From Rhodobacteraceae bacterium HLUCCA09 (GTDB lineage Bacteria; Pseudomonadota; Alphaproteobacteria; Rhodobacterales; Rhodobacteraceae), in NCBI GenBank assembly GCA_001314685.1, contig LJNT01000147.1:1809-38650 (forward strand): DNA of 36,842 nt, given 5' to 3'. The position numbers were made by a program, and so were the translations under genes. The first letter of the stretch is position 1, and each line of letters opens with the position of its first letter. Below are positions 9,029 to 17,559 of the stretch, piece by piece. The notes beneath the pieces were generated by a model. It saw nothing but the letters and a program-made list of their open reading frames with translations. It made no database searches and had not been told where the DNA came from.

Positions 9029-9748
9029 ATGATCCTCTACCCCGCCATCGACCTGAAGGACGGCCAGTGCGTCCGCCTGCTGCGCGGCGACATGGGGTCG
9101 GCCACCATATTCGGCGACGACCCCGCCGCGCAGGCCCGGAGCTTCGCGGCGGCGGGCTGCGACTGGCTCCACCTCGTCGATCTCGACGGCGCCTTCGCGG
9201 GCCGGCCTGTCAACGCCGAGGCGGTGCGCGCGATCCTCGCCGCCGTCGACGTGCCGGTGCAACTGGGCGGCGGCATCCGCGACCGGGCGACGATCGAGGC
9301 TTGGCTCGAGACCGGCGTGGCGCGGGTGATCCTCGGCACGGTGGCCGTGGAGGCGCCAGACCTCGTGCACGAGGCGGCCGCTGCCCATCCGGGCCGCATC
9401 GCCGTCGGCCTCGACGCGCGGGGCGGCAGAGTGGCGACGCGCGGCTGGGCCGAGGCGACGGAGCACGAGGCGACCGACCTTGCCCGCCGCTTCGAGGATG
9501 CCGGAATCGCCGCGCTGGTCTACACGGACATCGACCGCGACGGCGCCATGGCCGGCCCCAACGTCGCCGCCACCGCCGCGCTCGCCCGCGCCATCTCGAT
9601 TCCGGTGATCGCCTCGGGCGGCGTCTCTTCCCTCGCCGACCTGGTGGCCCTGCGCGACGCCGGGCCGATCGCCGGCGCCATCTCGGGCCGTGCCCTCTAC
9701 GACGGCGCGCTCGACCTGACCGAAGCTCTCGCCGCCCTGCGCAGCTGA
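9029..9748 (+). CDS. hisA: HisA, 1-(5-phosphoribosyl)-5-[(5-phosphoribosylamino)methylideneamino]imidazole-4-carboxamide isomerase
   Basis: [22 protein letters not shown]...[11 protein letters not shown]...[11 protein letters not shown]...[15 protein letters not shown]...[14 protein letters not shown]. Confidence 0.95.
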   Translation: MILYPAIDLKDGQCVRLLRGDMGSATIFGDDPAAQARSFAAAGCDWLHLVDLDGAFAGRPVNAEAVRAILAAVDVPVQLGGGIRDRATIEAWLETGVARVILGTVAVEAPDLVHEAAAAHPGRIAVGLDARGGRVATRGWAEATEHEATDLARRFEDAGIAALVYTDIDRDGAMAGPNVAATAALARAISIPVIASGGVSSLADLVALRDAGPIAGAISGRALYDGALDLTEALAALRS

Positions 9749-9752
9749 TCCT

Positions 9753-9859
9753 CCCGACCAGTCGGGTCGCCGCCGAAGGCGGCGAAACGGCCCCGCGCCC
9801 GCCCCCGAGCGGCAGGCGCGGGTGGGCGGGTGGGGCGACCGCCGCTCGGGGGCGGGCGC
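9753..9859. terminator. Three consecutive hairpins between convergent genes; the third is a 19-bp perfect inverted repeat
   Basis: CCCGAC-CA-GTCGGG (9753-9766); TCGCCGCC-GAA-GGCGGCGA (9767-9785); GCGCCCGCCCCCGAGCGGC (9795-9813) with exact reverse complement at 9841-9859. Lies between hisA (+) and the transglycosylase (-). Confidence 0.7.
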
Positions 9860-9871
9860 TGGGCCTCTCCG

Positions 9872-10900
9872 TCAGTTGCCTTGCGCGAGGCGATCGCCGG
9901 TGCGGAATACGCAGCCGTCCGAGATCAGCTGTGGCGGGCTGAGGCAGAGACCGCGCGCCAGCCGCCACGCCGCGAGCACCTTGGGCACGTAGTCGCGTGT
10001 CTCGGCGAAGGGCGGCACGCCGTCGTGCCGCGCCACCGCCCCCTCGCCCGCGTTGTAGCCCGCGAGCGCCAGCACCGCGTCGCGCCCGAAATGGTCGAGC
10101 AGCCACTCGAGGTAGGCCACGCCGCCGCGGATGTTCTGCCGCGGGTCCATCCGGTCGGTCACGCCGAAGCGTTCCGCTGTGGCCGGCATCAGCTGCATGA
10201 GCCCCGCCGCTCCGGCATGGCTGACCGCCTGCGGCCGGCCCGCGCTCTCCACCGAGATCACCGCGAGCACGAGGGCGGGCGACACGCCACGGCCCGCCGT
10301 TGCGGCGAGAATGTCGCGGCCATGCGCGTCGGCGATCCGCTGCAGTGTCGCCAGTCGCGGCGCAGGCACCGCCGATGGGCCGCGGCCGAGCGCGGCCTCG
10401 GCGAGCGACAGCCGGCCCGAGCTCGCGTCGGCGCGGGCGGGCGAGACGAGATCCCAGTACCAGCCAAGCGCCGTCGCGGGCGCCTCGCCCGGTCCCTCGC
10501 CCGCACCCTCTGCGAGTCCGGCAGCGCCGCGACCGACGTCGAAGGGCACGTCGGGCGGTCGCGGCACGGCGGGGTTCGCGGCAAGGATCCGCGCCTGCTC
10601 TTCCCCGTCGATCTGAACCGTGATCCGCCGGGTGCCGGCCGCGTTCGAGCCGACCTTGACGCGGCGAAAGCTCGGCGCAGGGGGAGGCTCGGCAGTCGCG
10701 GAAGCGACCGCCGGGGACGGCGCGGCGGCGTCGGTCGATGCCGCCCTGGCCGCGCCCTGCGCCCCCGCCTCGGCACGCGCCACGCCCGCGGCGCCCGCTG
10801 CCAGGACAGACGCCAGACCGGACGCCAGCGCGACGGCCGCGGCAGCGCCAAACGGCGCCCTGCCCGCCCGATCGGGCGCGGTGCGGAATGAAAGTCTCAT
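9872..10900 (-). CDS. Lytic transglycosylase (SLT domain), secreted
   Basis: N-terminal hydrophobic segment; SLT core VLAVISVESAGRPQAVSHAGAAGLMQLMPATAERFGV...NIRGGVAYLEWLL...LALAGYNAGEGAV. Confidence 0.9.
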   Translation of the reverse strand: MRLSFRTAPDRAGRAPFGAAAAVALASGLASVLAAGAAGVARAEAGAQGAARAASTDAAAPSPAVASATAEPPPAPSFRRVKVGSNAAGTRRITVQIDGEEQARILAANPAVPRPPDVPFDVGRGAAGLAEGAGEGPGEAPATALGWYWDLVSPARADASSGRLSLAEAALGRGPSAVPAPRLATLQRIADAHGRDILAATAGRGVSPALVLAVISVESAGRPQAVSHAGAAGLMQLMPATAERFGVTDRMDPRQNIRGGVAYLEWLLDHFGRDAVLALAGYNAGEGAVARHDGVPPFAETRDYVPKVLAAWRLARGLCLSPPQLISDGCVFRTGDRLAQGN

Positions 10901-11279
10901 GCTCTCTGCCTCGTCGCCGGCGATCTGACGCGCCAGTCCTGACGCGACTGTCCCTCAAGACTGCGCCCGAGGCCAGCGCAGCCGCGCAACGGGGCGACTT
11001 TCGTCCGTCTCATGGGCCTTGCGGGCAACGCCCGCCGCTCCCTCGCGCCCGTCCGGTCGGGCATGGCAAAAAAATATTTCTCTTCAATTCAACGTGTTGA
11101 CGTGTCTTTCAGGGTCTTTTCCGCGGGCTCCAAAAACGTACGATCCGCAACAAAGTCTTGCCCCAATCCAAGGGCTTATTTGCCCTCAGCCAAGGCGGCG
11201 GACGGGTCGAAGAGAGAGGCTGACCCGGATGAGGCCGACGCGGCGGACCATCGAAAGTGATCCTCTGGAGGGACGTGAC

Positions 11280-11486
11280 ATGAAACTTTTCGACTTCATC
11301 AAGAACTTCGGCAAGGACGAAGACGGCGCCGTGACCGTGGACTGGGTAGTGCTGACCGCCGCGCTCGTCGGCCTCGGCATCCTTGTGATCGGCGCCGTCC
11401 GCACCGGCCTCACCGATCTGTCGGGTGATATCCGGGGTGAGCTGGAGTCCATTGAACCGGGCGACACCACTACTGTCGGCGATTAA
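11280..11486 (+). CDS. Flp-like pilin (68 aa)
   Basis: MKLFDFIKNFGKDEDGAVTVDWVVLTAALVGLGILVIGAVRTGLTDLSGDIRGELESIEPGDTTTVGD; short basic/acidic leader, G|AVTVDW prepilin-like junction, hydrophobic helix; SD-like GGAGG upstream. Confidence 0.75.
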   Translation: MKLFDFIKNFGKDEDGAVTVDWVVLTAALVGLGILVIGAVRTGLTDLSGDIRGELESIEPGDTTTVGD

Positions 11487-11506
11487 CGCGCTTCGACGAC
11501 GGGAAC

Positions 11507-11541
11507 AGGGCCGCGTCTCGTGGAGAGGCGCGGCCCTTTTT
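11507..11541 (+). terminator. Rho-independent terminator after first pilin gene
   Basis: GGGCCGCGTCTC (11508-11519) / GAGGCGCGGCCC-like (11525-11536) 12-bp stem with one G-T wobble, followed by TTTTT. Confidence 0.9.
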
Positions 11542-11758
11542 CGTCCGATCCGGAAAGAGGGTCTGTCTTCGGCCGCTCGGAGTGCACGGCACCGCCCAAC
11601 CCTCGAGGCACCGTCGCCAGACCGTGCACGTTTCGTTGAGCAACAGGCCGCCCAGGTCATTGGGGCAGCCATGAAACACCTACCTTTAGCCATATTCGGC
11701 TCCCACCCTGTCGGATGTGACCGTGATCGGCGCACCGCGCCACAAAAAGGAGTTCGTC

Positions 11759-11971
11759 ATGCCCGCTTACTTGTCCGACCTCGCCTGCCGCATCCGCGCC
11801 TTCCGCAAGGAGACCTCGGGCGCGGTGACGGTGGATTGGGTGCTGCTGTCGGCCGGCACCATCGGCCTCGCGCTGCTGGTCATCAGCATCCTCGGCGACT
11901 CGTTCCGGCCCGGCGCGGAGAACATCGGCACGAGGCTCAGCAGCTACGACGTCCATACGATACTCGACTGA
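11759..11971 (+). CDS. Flp-like pilin paralog (70 aa)
   Basis: MPAYLSDLACRIRAFRKETSGAVTVDWVLLSAGTIGLALLVISILGDSFRPGAENIGTRLSSYDVHTILD; shares GAVTVDWV.L.A with the upstream pilin; SD AAGGAG. Confidence 0.75.
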   Translation: MPAYLSDLACRIRAFRKETSGAVTVDWVLLSAGTIGLALLVISILGDSFRPGAENIGTRLSSYDVHTILD

Positions 11972-12187
11972 CGGGGGTCAGCCCCGGCATGGCGCCGGCT
12001 GCTGCCGACGCCACCGAAGCACCCGCGTGGCGCCCTGCTTTGGCCGCAATCGGGAGCGAGATTGGAAACGATCGGTCGCGCGGGCCTGCATCATCCCGGA
12101 TGGGAACGCCCGACCGACCCGTCTCCGCGCTCGTGGACGGCTTTTGGTGCAGTGTCGCTTCGGCGGCCTCGAAAGTAGGGGAAGAAC

Positions 12188-13036
12188 ATGCGTCTCGTCT
12201 TCGCTCTGGTTCTTGTCGTGGGGGTCGGCCTCGCCGGATTCGCCGTCTACATGGCGCAAGGATTCATCGACGGCATGCGAGCCGAGGTGCAGCGCCTCGA
12301 AGCGGAGAAGGCGAAGATGCCGGAGATGACGCGCATCGCGGTCTTCACCGAGCCGCGCGCCTACGGCGAGACGCTCGACCGCGACTCGGTCAAGCTGATC
12401 GCATGGCAGGCCGACAGCGTGCCCGAGGGCGCCTTTACCGAGGTCGACGCCCTGTTCCCCGGCGACGAGGACCCGCGCTTCATCCTGCGCAGCGTCGAGA
12501 CGTTCGAGCCCGTCCTCGCCTCCAAGGTCACCGAACCGGGGCAGGAAGCCGGCCTGACGTCGCGCCTTGGACGGGGCATGCGCGCCTTCGCCATCCGGGT
12601 CGACGTCGCGTCGGGCGTGTCGGGCTTCCTGCGGCCGGGCGACCGGGTCGACGTGTACTGGACAGGCAACGGTGACAGCCGCTCGGATCTCAGCCGCGAG
12701 ATCACCAAGCTGATCGAGACGAACGTGCGCATCATCGCCATCGACCAGATGGCAGACAGCGACCGCACCGGGCCTGTCGTGGCGCGCACCGTGACGGTCG
12801 AGGCCACGCCTCAGGAAGTCGCGTCGCTGGCACAGGCGCAATCGACCGGGCGACTGTCGCTCAGCCTCGTGGGCGCGGAGGACACCCTTGAAGCCGAGGT
12901 CGTGGAGGTCAACCAGAACGACCTGCTCGGCATCATGGAGGTCGTGCCCGAGATCATCGAGCAGGAGCGGGTCTGCACGACCAAGATCCGCCGCGGCGCC
13001 GAGGTGATCGAGCAGGAAATCCCCTGCACCAACTGA
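12188..13036 (+). CDS. cpaB: Flp pilus assembly protein CpaB/RcpC
   Basis: N-terminal TM, then SAF-like region VPEGAFTEVDALFPGDEDPRFILRSVETFEPVLASKVTEPG and RAFAIRVDVASGVSGFLRPGDRVDVYWTG...VTVEATPQEVASLAQAQSTGRLSLSL. Confidence 0.88.
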   Translation: MRLVFALVLVVGVGLAGFAVYMAQGFIDGMRAEVQRLEAEKAKMPEMTRIAVFTEPRAYGETLDRDSVKLIAWQADSVPEGAFTEVDALFPGDEDPRFILRSVETFEPVLASKVTEPGQEAGLTSRLGRGMRAFAIRVDVASGVSGFLRPGDRVDVYWTGNGDSRSDLSREITKLIETNVRIIAIDQMADSDRTGPVVARTVTVEATPQEVASLAQAQSTGRLSLSLVGAEDTLEAEVVEVNQNDLLGIMEVVPEIIEQERVCTTKIRRGAEVIEQEIPCTN

Positions 13037-13057
13037 TCGGAGAGATCCGGGCCACAT

Positions 13058-13092
13058 GCGCCCCGCCCGGCCAGGACGCCGGCGCGGGGCGC
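13058..13092 (+). terminator. Strong GC hairpin downstream of cpaB
   Basis: GCGCCCCGCCCGGC / GCCGG-C-GCGGGGCGC, 14 bp with one bulge; no long T tract. Confidence 0.55.
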
Positions 13093-13185
13093 TCTCGTTC
13101 GGGGGGCGCGCGATGGCGCTGCCGGGCGCCGGCGTGCTAGGCGCGCGCCCACGATGATCGGGTCCGAATCGAGCGGAGGGGCGTC

Positions 13186-14163
13186 ATGGGCAGCAGGGTG
13201 CAATGGGGAATCCTGGGCGCGTCGGCCTTTGCCGAGCGCGTCATGGGGCGGGCGATCCACGCAGCGCGCGGGGCCGACCTTGCCGCGCTCGCCACGCGCG
13301 ACGCGGCGCGCGCCGATGCCTTTCTCGCCTGGGCGCCCGGCCTTCGGGTGCACGTGGGCTACGAGGCGCTGCTCGCCGACCCCGGCATCGACGCGGTCTA
13401 CATCCCTCTGCCCAACACGCTGCACGCCGAATGGGTCGAGCGCGCGCTCGACGCCGGCAAGGCGGTGCTCTGCGAAAAGCCGGTGGCCATGTCGGTGGCC
13501 GAGATCGACCGGCTGATCGCGGCGCGCGACCGGGCGGGGCGGCTCGCCGCCGAGGGCTTCATGATCGTGCATCATCCGCAATGGCAGCGAGTGCGGGCGC
13601 TGATCGCCGACGGTGCCATCGGCGAGGTGCTGCATGTCGAGGGCGCCTTCACCATCGACCTGCGCGACCGGGCCAATATCCGCAACAGTGCCGACCTCGG
13701 CGGCGGCGGCCTGCGCGACCTCGGGGTCTACCCGCTCGGCGCCGCAAGATTCGCGCTCGCCGCCGAGCCCGAGATCGCAGCCGCCACCGCGGCATGGGAG
13801 GCGGGCGTCGATGCCCACTTGTCGGCGACGGGCAGCATCGGTGGCGCGCGACTGTCGATCCGCACCTCGCTTCGATTGGCGCCGTGGCAGGAGATGACGT
13901 TTCACGGCACCGACGGGCTGATCCGCCTCGCGGCGCCCTTCACCCCCGGCAGTTACGGCCTCGCCGAAGTGGAGATGATCCGCTCCAGCCGCGACCGCGC
14001 GGCAGAGCGGTTTCCCGACGCGCACCAGTATGTCGCGCAGGTAGAGGCGTTCTGCGCCTGCCTGCGCGGTGGCGCCCCCTACCCCGTGCCGCTCGAATGG
14101 AGCCGCGGCACCCAGGCCGCGATCGACGCCATCCTCGAGCGGGCCGGGCCGCCCCCGGGCTAG
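13186..14163 (+). CDS. Gfo/Idh/MocA family oxidoreductase
   Basis: WGILGASAFAERVM...GIDAVYIPLPNTLHAEWVERALDAGKAVLCEKPVAMSVAEIDRL...LGGGGLRDLGVYPL. Confidence 0.93.
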   Translation: MGSRVQWGILGASAFAERVMGRAIHAARGADLAALATRDAARADAFLAWAPGLRVHVGYEALLADPGIDAVYIPLPNTLHAEWVERALDAGKAVLCEKPVAMSVAEIDRLIAARDRAGRLAAEGFMIVHHPQWQRVRALIADGAIGEVLHVEGAFTIDLRDRANIRNSADLGGGGLRDLGVYPLGAARFALAAEPEIAAATAAWEAGVDAHLSATGSIGGARLSIRTSLRLAPWQEMTFHGTDGLIRLAAPFTPGSYGLAEVEMIRSSRDRAAERFPDAHQYVAQVEAFCACLRGGAPYPVPLEWSRGTQAAIDAILERAGPPPG

Positions 14164-14178
14164 GGCGACGCCGCCCAT

Positions 14179-16110
14179 TCAGGCCCAGGCGAGCGGGTCG
14201 TCGAGGACGCCGGCGATCTCGACCACCACCTCGTCGCTCGCAGCCTCGCCCGCCGCGTCGCGGAAGCCGGCGATCAGGTCTCCGGCCGCGCCGAGGCTGC
14301 CGGCGCGGTCGGCCACCGAATAGACCTCCATCGCCGCGCGGGCGTTTGCGCCATTCGTCAGGCCGTGCGCCACCGCGTAGGACAGGCCGATATCCGTCTT
14401 GTCCGTCAGCGTGCGGCGGTCGCCCTCGGCGGCCGCGTTGGTCTCGGAGCCGCGGATCAGCGCCAGCATGAAGTCGGCGCGATCGACCCGCCCAGAGTCC
14501 AGCTCGTCCAGCCACCACGCGCGCCCCGCCGCATCCGGCGCCCGCTCGAGCAGGTTGGAATAGGCCGCGTCGATCAGGGCGCCGGCATCGCCCGGATCGG
14601 GAAAAAGCGCCCGCGTCTCGGGCTGGTTGAAGAAGTCGCGGGCGACGTCGCGCACACTCATCCCCTCCGACATCTGCGTCGCCCAGAAGACGAAGCCGAG
14701 CGCATCGGGCGCCCTGTCGAAATAGGCGATGTAGAGCCGCGCGAGCGTCGAAAGGTCGTCGACCTCCACCCCGAGCGCCCCCGACAGCGTGTTGACCCGC
14801 ACCGCGCCCTCGGCGCCGAACGAGATGCCGTCGGCGAAGCGCAGGTATTCGATGCCGGTCAGTAGGTCGCGTCCCGAGCCGTCGGCGCGCTTGTCGGTCG
14901 CCTCGATCCCCGCCGCCGACAGGCGCAGCACGTAACTGCCGAAGCCGCCCTCGAACACCGCGGTATCGCCGCTGCCGGCGCCGCCATCGAGCGTGTCGTC
15001 GCCCGCGCCGCCCTCGAGCGTGTCGTTTCCTGCGCCCCCCTCGAGCACGTTGTCGAGCGCGTTGCCGAGCAGAACGTCGTCGCCCCAACCGGTTCTCGCG
15101 TTCTCGATCCACGTCTCGGGGCCGAGGGCGAGGCCCGCCTCCATACCGTCGACCGTCGACGCCGCCCCGGGGCGCAGGTCGATCCGGGCGTCGCGCCCGT
15201 CGTGCGACCAGTCGATCATGTCGTGCCCGCCGGTGTCGACCAGCGTGGCGATCACCGGTTTCGATCCGCTTGCGAGCGCCGAGAGGGGGCCGTCGAGGTG
15301 GGTGCCGCGGCCATAGACGGTGTCACCCGGCCGCACCTCCTCGGCCGTGCCGTAGAGCGCGCGGATCGCCAGGATGTCGGCCGGCTGCGGCGTGACGGGC
15401 CAGGCGCGCGAGCCGAACATGTGGGTGTGCCCGTCATGCCGGAAGTAGGACATGACCGACATCAGCTCGGTATCCTCGTCGAACAGCCGACCGCCCGAGC
15501 GCGCCTCGACGAAGCTGCCATAGGCACCCGGGTGCCCCAGCCCGAGCGCGTGGCCCACCTCGTGCAGGAAGGTGGCGTAGGTCCAGCTTCCCCATTCGGT
15601 GCCGTGCAGGTTGGCAAGGCCGGCCTCGATGTTGACCGTCGCCCCGAGATAGGTCGCGCGCATGTCGCCGAAATCGTAGCGCCAGCGGTTGAACGCGCCC
15701 GGCTCGTCGTCCTGGAAGACGATCTGCGCCCCGTCGGCCGGCGCCTCGCGGAACGACAGGTCGGCGATGTCGGCCCACGCGGCGAGCGCGGCCTCGGCCA
15801 GCGGGCGCATGGCGGCCGTTATCCCCTCGAAGCTGACGGTGATCTCGCCCTCGGGGCTGGTGACGTGCACCGGCTGCGCGAGATAGCCCGTCTCGTCGAG
15901 CCACGAGAGGTAGCCGCCGGCGAGATAGTCGGCGATCGCGGCCGCGGCGCCAACATTCGTCCCGCCGGCAGACGCCCCCGCGCCGCCGGGCGCGACCGTG
16001 CCGCCGGGCGCGACCGTGCCGCCACCGGGCGGCGTCGCCCCGATCACCGGCTGGGCGGGGTAGTCGCAGTCCGGCCCGCAGGCGGGACGGGCGGCACAGA
16101 TCAGGCACAT
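14179..16110 (-). CDS. Serralysin-like M10 metalloprotease with RTX repeats and C-terminal DUF4214 region
   Basis: Zinc site HEVGHALGLGHPG, Met-turn SVMSYF, RTX nonapeptides EGGAGNDTLEGGAGDDTLDGGAGSGD, then repeated DUF4214-like helices (LARLYIAYFDRAPDALGFVFWATQM; YSNLLERAPDAAGRAWWLDEL). Confidence 0.9.
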   Translation of the reverse strand: MCLICAARPACGPDCDYPAQPVIGATPPGGGTVAPGGTVAPGGAGASAGGTNVGAAAAIADYLAGGYLSWLDETGYLAQPVHVTSPEGEITVSFEGITAAMRPLAEAALAAWADIADLSFREAPADGAQIVFQDDEPGAFNRWRYDFGDMRATYLGATVNIEAGLANLHGTEWGSWTYATFLHEVGHALGLGHPGAYGSFVEARSGGRLFDEDTELMSVMSYFRHDGHTHMFGSRAWPVTPQPADILAIRALYGTAEEVRPGDTVYGRGTHLDGPLSALASGSKPVIATLVDTGGHDMIDWSHDGRDARIDLRPGAASTVDGMEAGLALGPETWIENARTGWGDDVLLGNALDNVLEGGAGNDTLEGGAGDDTLDGGAGSGDTAVFEGGFGSYVLRLSAAGIEATDKRADGSGRDLLTGIEYLRFADGISFGAEGAVRVNTLSGALGVEVDDLSTLARLYIAYFDRAPDALGFVFWATQMSEGMSVRDVARDFFNQPETRALFPDPGDAGALIDAAYSNLLERAPDAAGRAWWLDELDSGRVDRADFMLALIRGSETNAAAEGDRRTLTDKTDIGLSYAVAHGLTNGANARAAMEVYSVADRAGSLGAAGDLIAGFRDAAGEAASDEVVVEIAGVLDDPLAWA

Positions 16111-16120
16111 GGACGGCGAG

Positions 16121-16165
16121 CTCCCTTAACGCATCGTTTACCCCCGTCCCGATGCGTTAAGGGAG
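16121..16165 (-). promoter_or_regulatory. Perfect 16-bp inverted repeat in the leader of the RTX protease, overlapping its Shine-Dalgarno
   Basis: CTCCCTTAACGCATCG (16121-16136) and exact reverse complement CGATGCGTTAAGGGAG (16150-16165). In the mRNA the 3' arm ends in GGGAG 10 nt before the AUG. Confidence 0.75.
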
Positions 16166-16240
16166 CGGTAACCCTCGTTCAACGAGAGCCTGAACAAAGG
16201 GTTAACGGACGGAAGGGACGCCGGGACCGGCGTCAGGGCG

Positions 16241-17440
16241 TCAGGGCAGGCGCGTGCGGAGCACCCGCAGCATGTTCTCGCCAGCGACCTTGCGGATCTG
16301 TGCCTCGGTCAGGCCGGCCTCGCGCATGGCGTGGGTCAGCGCGGGAAGCCCGGCGGCATCGAAGCCGACCGTCACCGAGCCGTCCCAGTCTGAGCCGAGC
16401 GAGACGTGATCCTCGCCGAGCAGGTCGATCGCGGCGCGGATGGCCGAGGCGACGCCCGCGGGGCTCGCGTCGCAGGTGACGTCGGCCCAGAAGCCGATGC
16501 CGACGACGCCGCCGCCCGCCGCCGCCCCGTTCCCGACGATGCGCCGCATCAGATCGTCGGGGAAATTGCGCGGCGTGTCGCAATGCGAGCGGATGCCGGT
16601 ATGCGAGACGACGAGGGGGATGTCGGTGCGTGCGATCACCTCGCGGGCCACCGCCGGCGAGGCGTGGGCAAGATCGAGGATCAGCCCGCGCCGCGCGATC
16701 TCGGCCACGAGCGCGCGGCCCATGTCGGTCAGCCCGCGGTTGCCCTGCCCGTGCAGCGACCCGCCCACCTCGTTGTCGAAGAAGTGCGTCAGCCCGACCA
16801 AGCGGTATCCGGCCTCCGTCAGCCGGTCGAGATTGGCCAGATCGCCCTCGAGCGCGTGCGCCCCCTCGATCCCGAGCAGGCCCCCAACCACCGTCTCGCC
16901 CCTCTCGCGGGCAGCCAGCACCGCGTCGAGATCGGCCTCGTCGCGAATGATCGCGAGCCGCCCCTCCGAGGCGCGGGCCGCCCGCTCCAGCCGCCCGGCC
17001 TGGTAGAGCGCGCGCTCGAGCAGGCTGCCCCAGGTGCGTGGCGGCCAGAGCTGGCCCATGGCCAGCGGCGTGATGTTGTCGAAGGCGTCCGCCTGGTTTT
17101 CCTCGTAGTTCTGGCCGGCGGGCGACCTGGTGACGGCAGTGAAGACCTGCACCGCCACGTTGCCCTCGATCAGCCGGGGCAGGTCGACATGACCGCGCCC
17201 GCCCCGCTCCAGCAGGTCGCGGTTCCACAGCAGCGTGTCCGCGTGCCAGTCGCCGATCACGAGGCTGTCGTGCAGCGCCGCGGCCTCGTCGCTCACCGGC
17301 CAGGGCCCGCCCGGCGCGATGGCGTTGCGGCCGCGCTCGACCATGCCGGGGCCGATCGTGACGACCGCCGTCGCCGCGACGACGGCGAGCGCCGCGAGCA
17401 CCAGCACCAGGACAAGCAGGCCCCGCACGATCCGTCCCAT
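16241..17440 (-). CDS. Membrane dipeptidase, peptidase M19 family
   Basis: N-terminal TM then DWHADTLLWNRDL...GGLLGIEGAHALEG...LVGLTHFFDNEVGGS...LDLAHASPAVAREV...VVSHTGIRSHCDTPRNFPDDLMR...VSLGSDWDGS. Confidence 0.93.
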   Translation of the reverse strand: MGRIVRGLLVLVLVLAALAVVAATAVVTIGPGMVERGRNAIAPGGPWPVSDEAAALHDSLVIGDWHADTLLWNRDLLERGGRGHVDLPRLIEGNVAVQVFTAVTRSPAGQNYEENQADAFDNITPLAMGQLWPPRTWGSLLERALYQAGRLERAARASEGRLAIIRDEADLDAVLAARERGETVVGGLLGIEGAHALEGDLANLDRLTEAGYRLVGLTHFFDNEVGGSLHGQGNRGLTDMGRALVAEIARRGLILDLAHASPAVAREVIARTDIPLVVSHTGIRSHCDTPRNFPDDLMRRIVGNGAAAGGGVVGIGFWADVTCDASPAGVASAIRAAIDLLGEDHVSLGSDWDGSVTVGFDAAGLPALTHAMREAGLTEAQIRKVAGENMLRVLRTRLP

Positions 17441-17559
17441 CGCCCCCTCCCCTGGCCGCGGCCCCGACCCTATCGCGGCCGGCACACTCCCCGCCAGCGC
17501 GATCTTGCAGCGGCGGGCGCTTCGCGGCAGGCTTGCGGGCGCAGCAAGGGAGGCCACCG

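Noticed and set aside
15980-16030. 18-bp tandem repeat ccgccgggcgcgaccgtg
   Set aside because: Lies in the coding sequence and simply encodes the GGTVAP linker of the RTX protease; not a separate element.
15202-16479. 425-aa plus ORF opposite the RTX protease
   Set aside because: Shadow frame; the minus-strand product has zinc-site, RTX and DUF4214 motifs.
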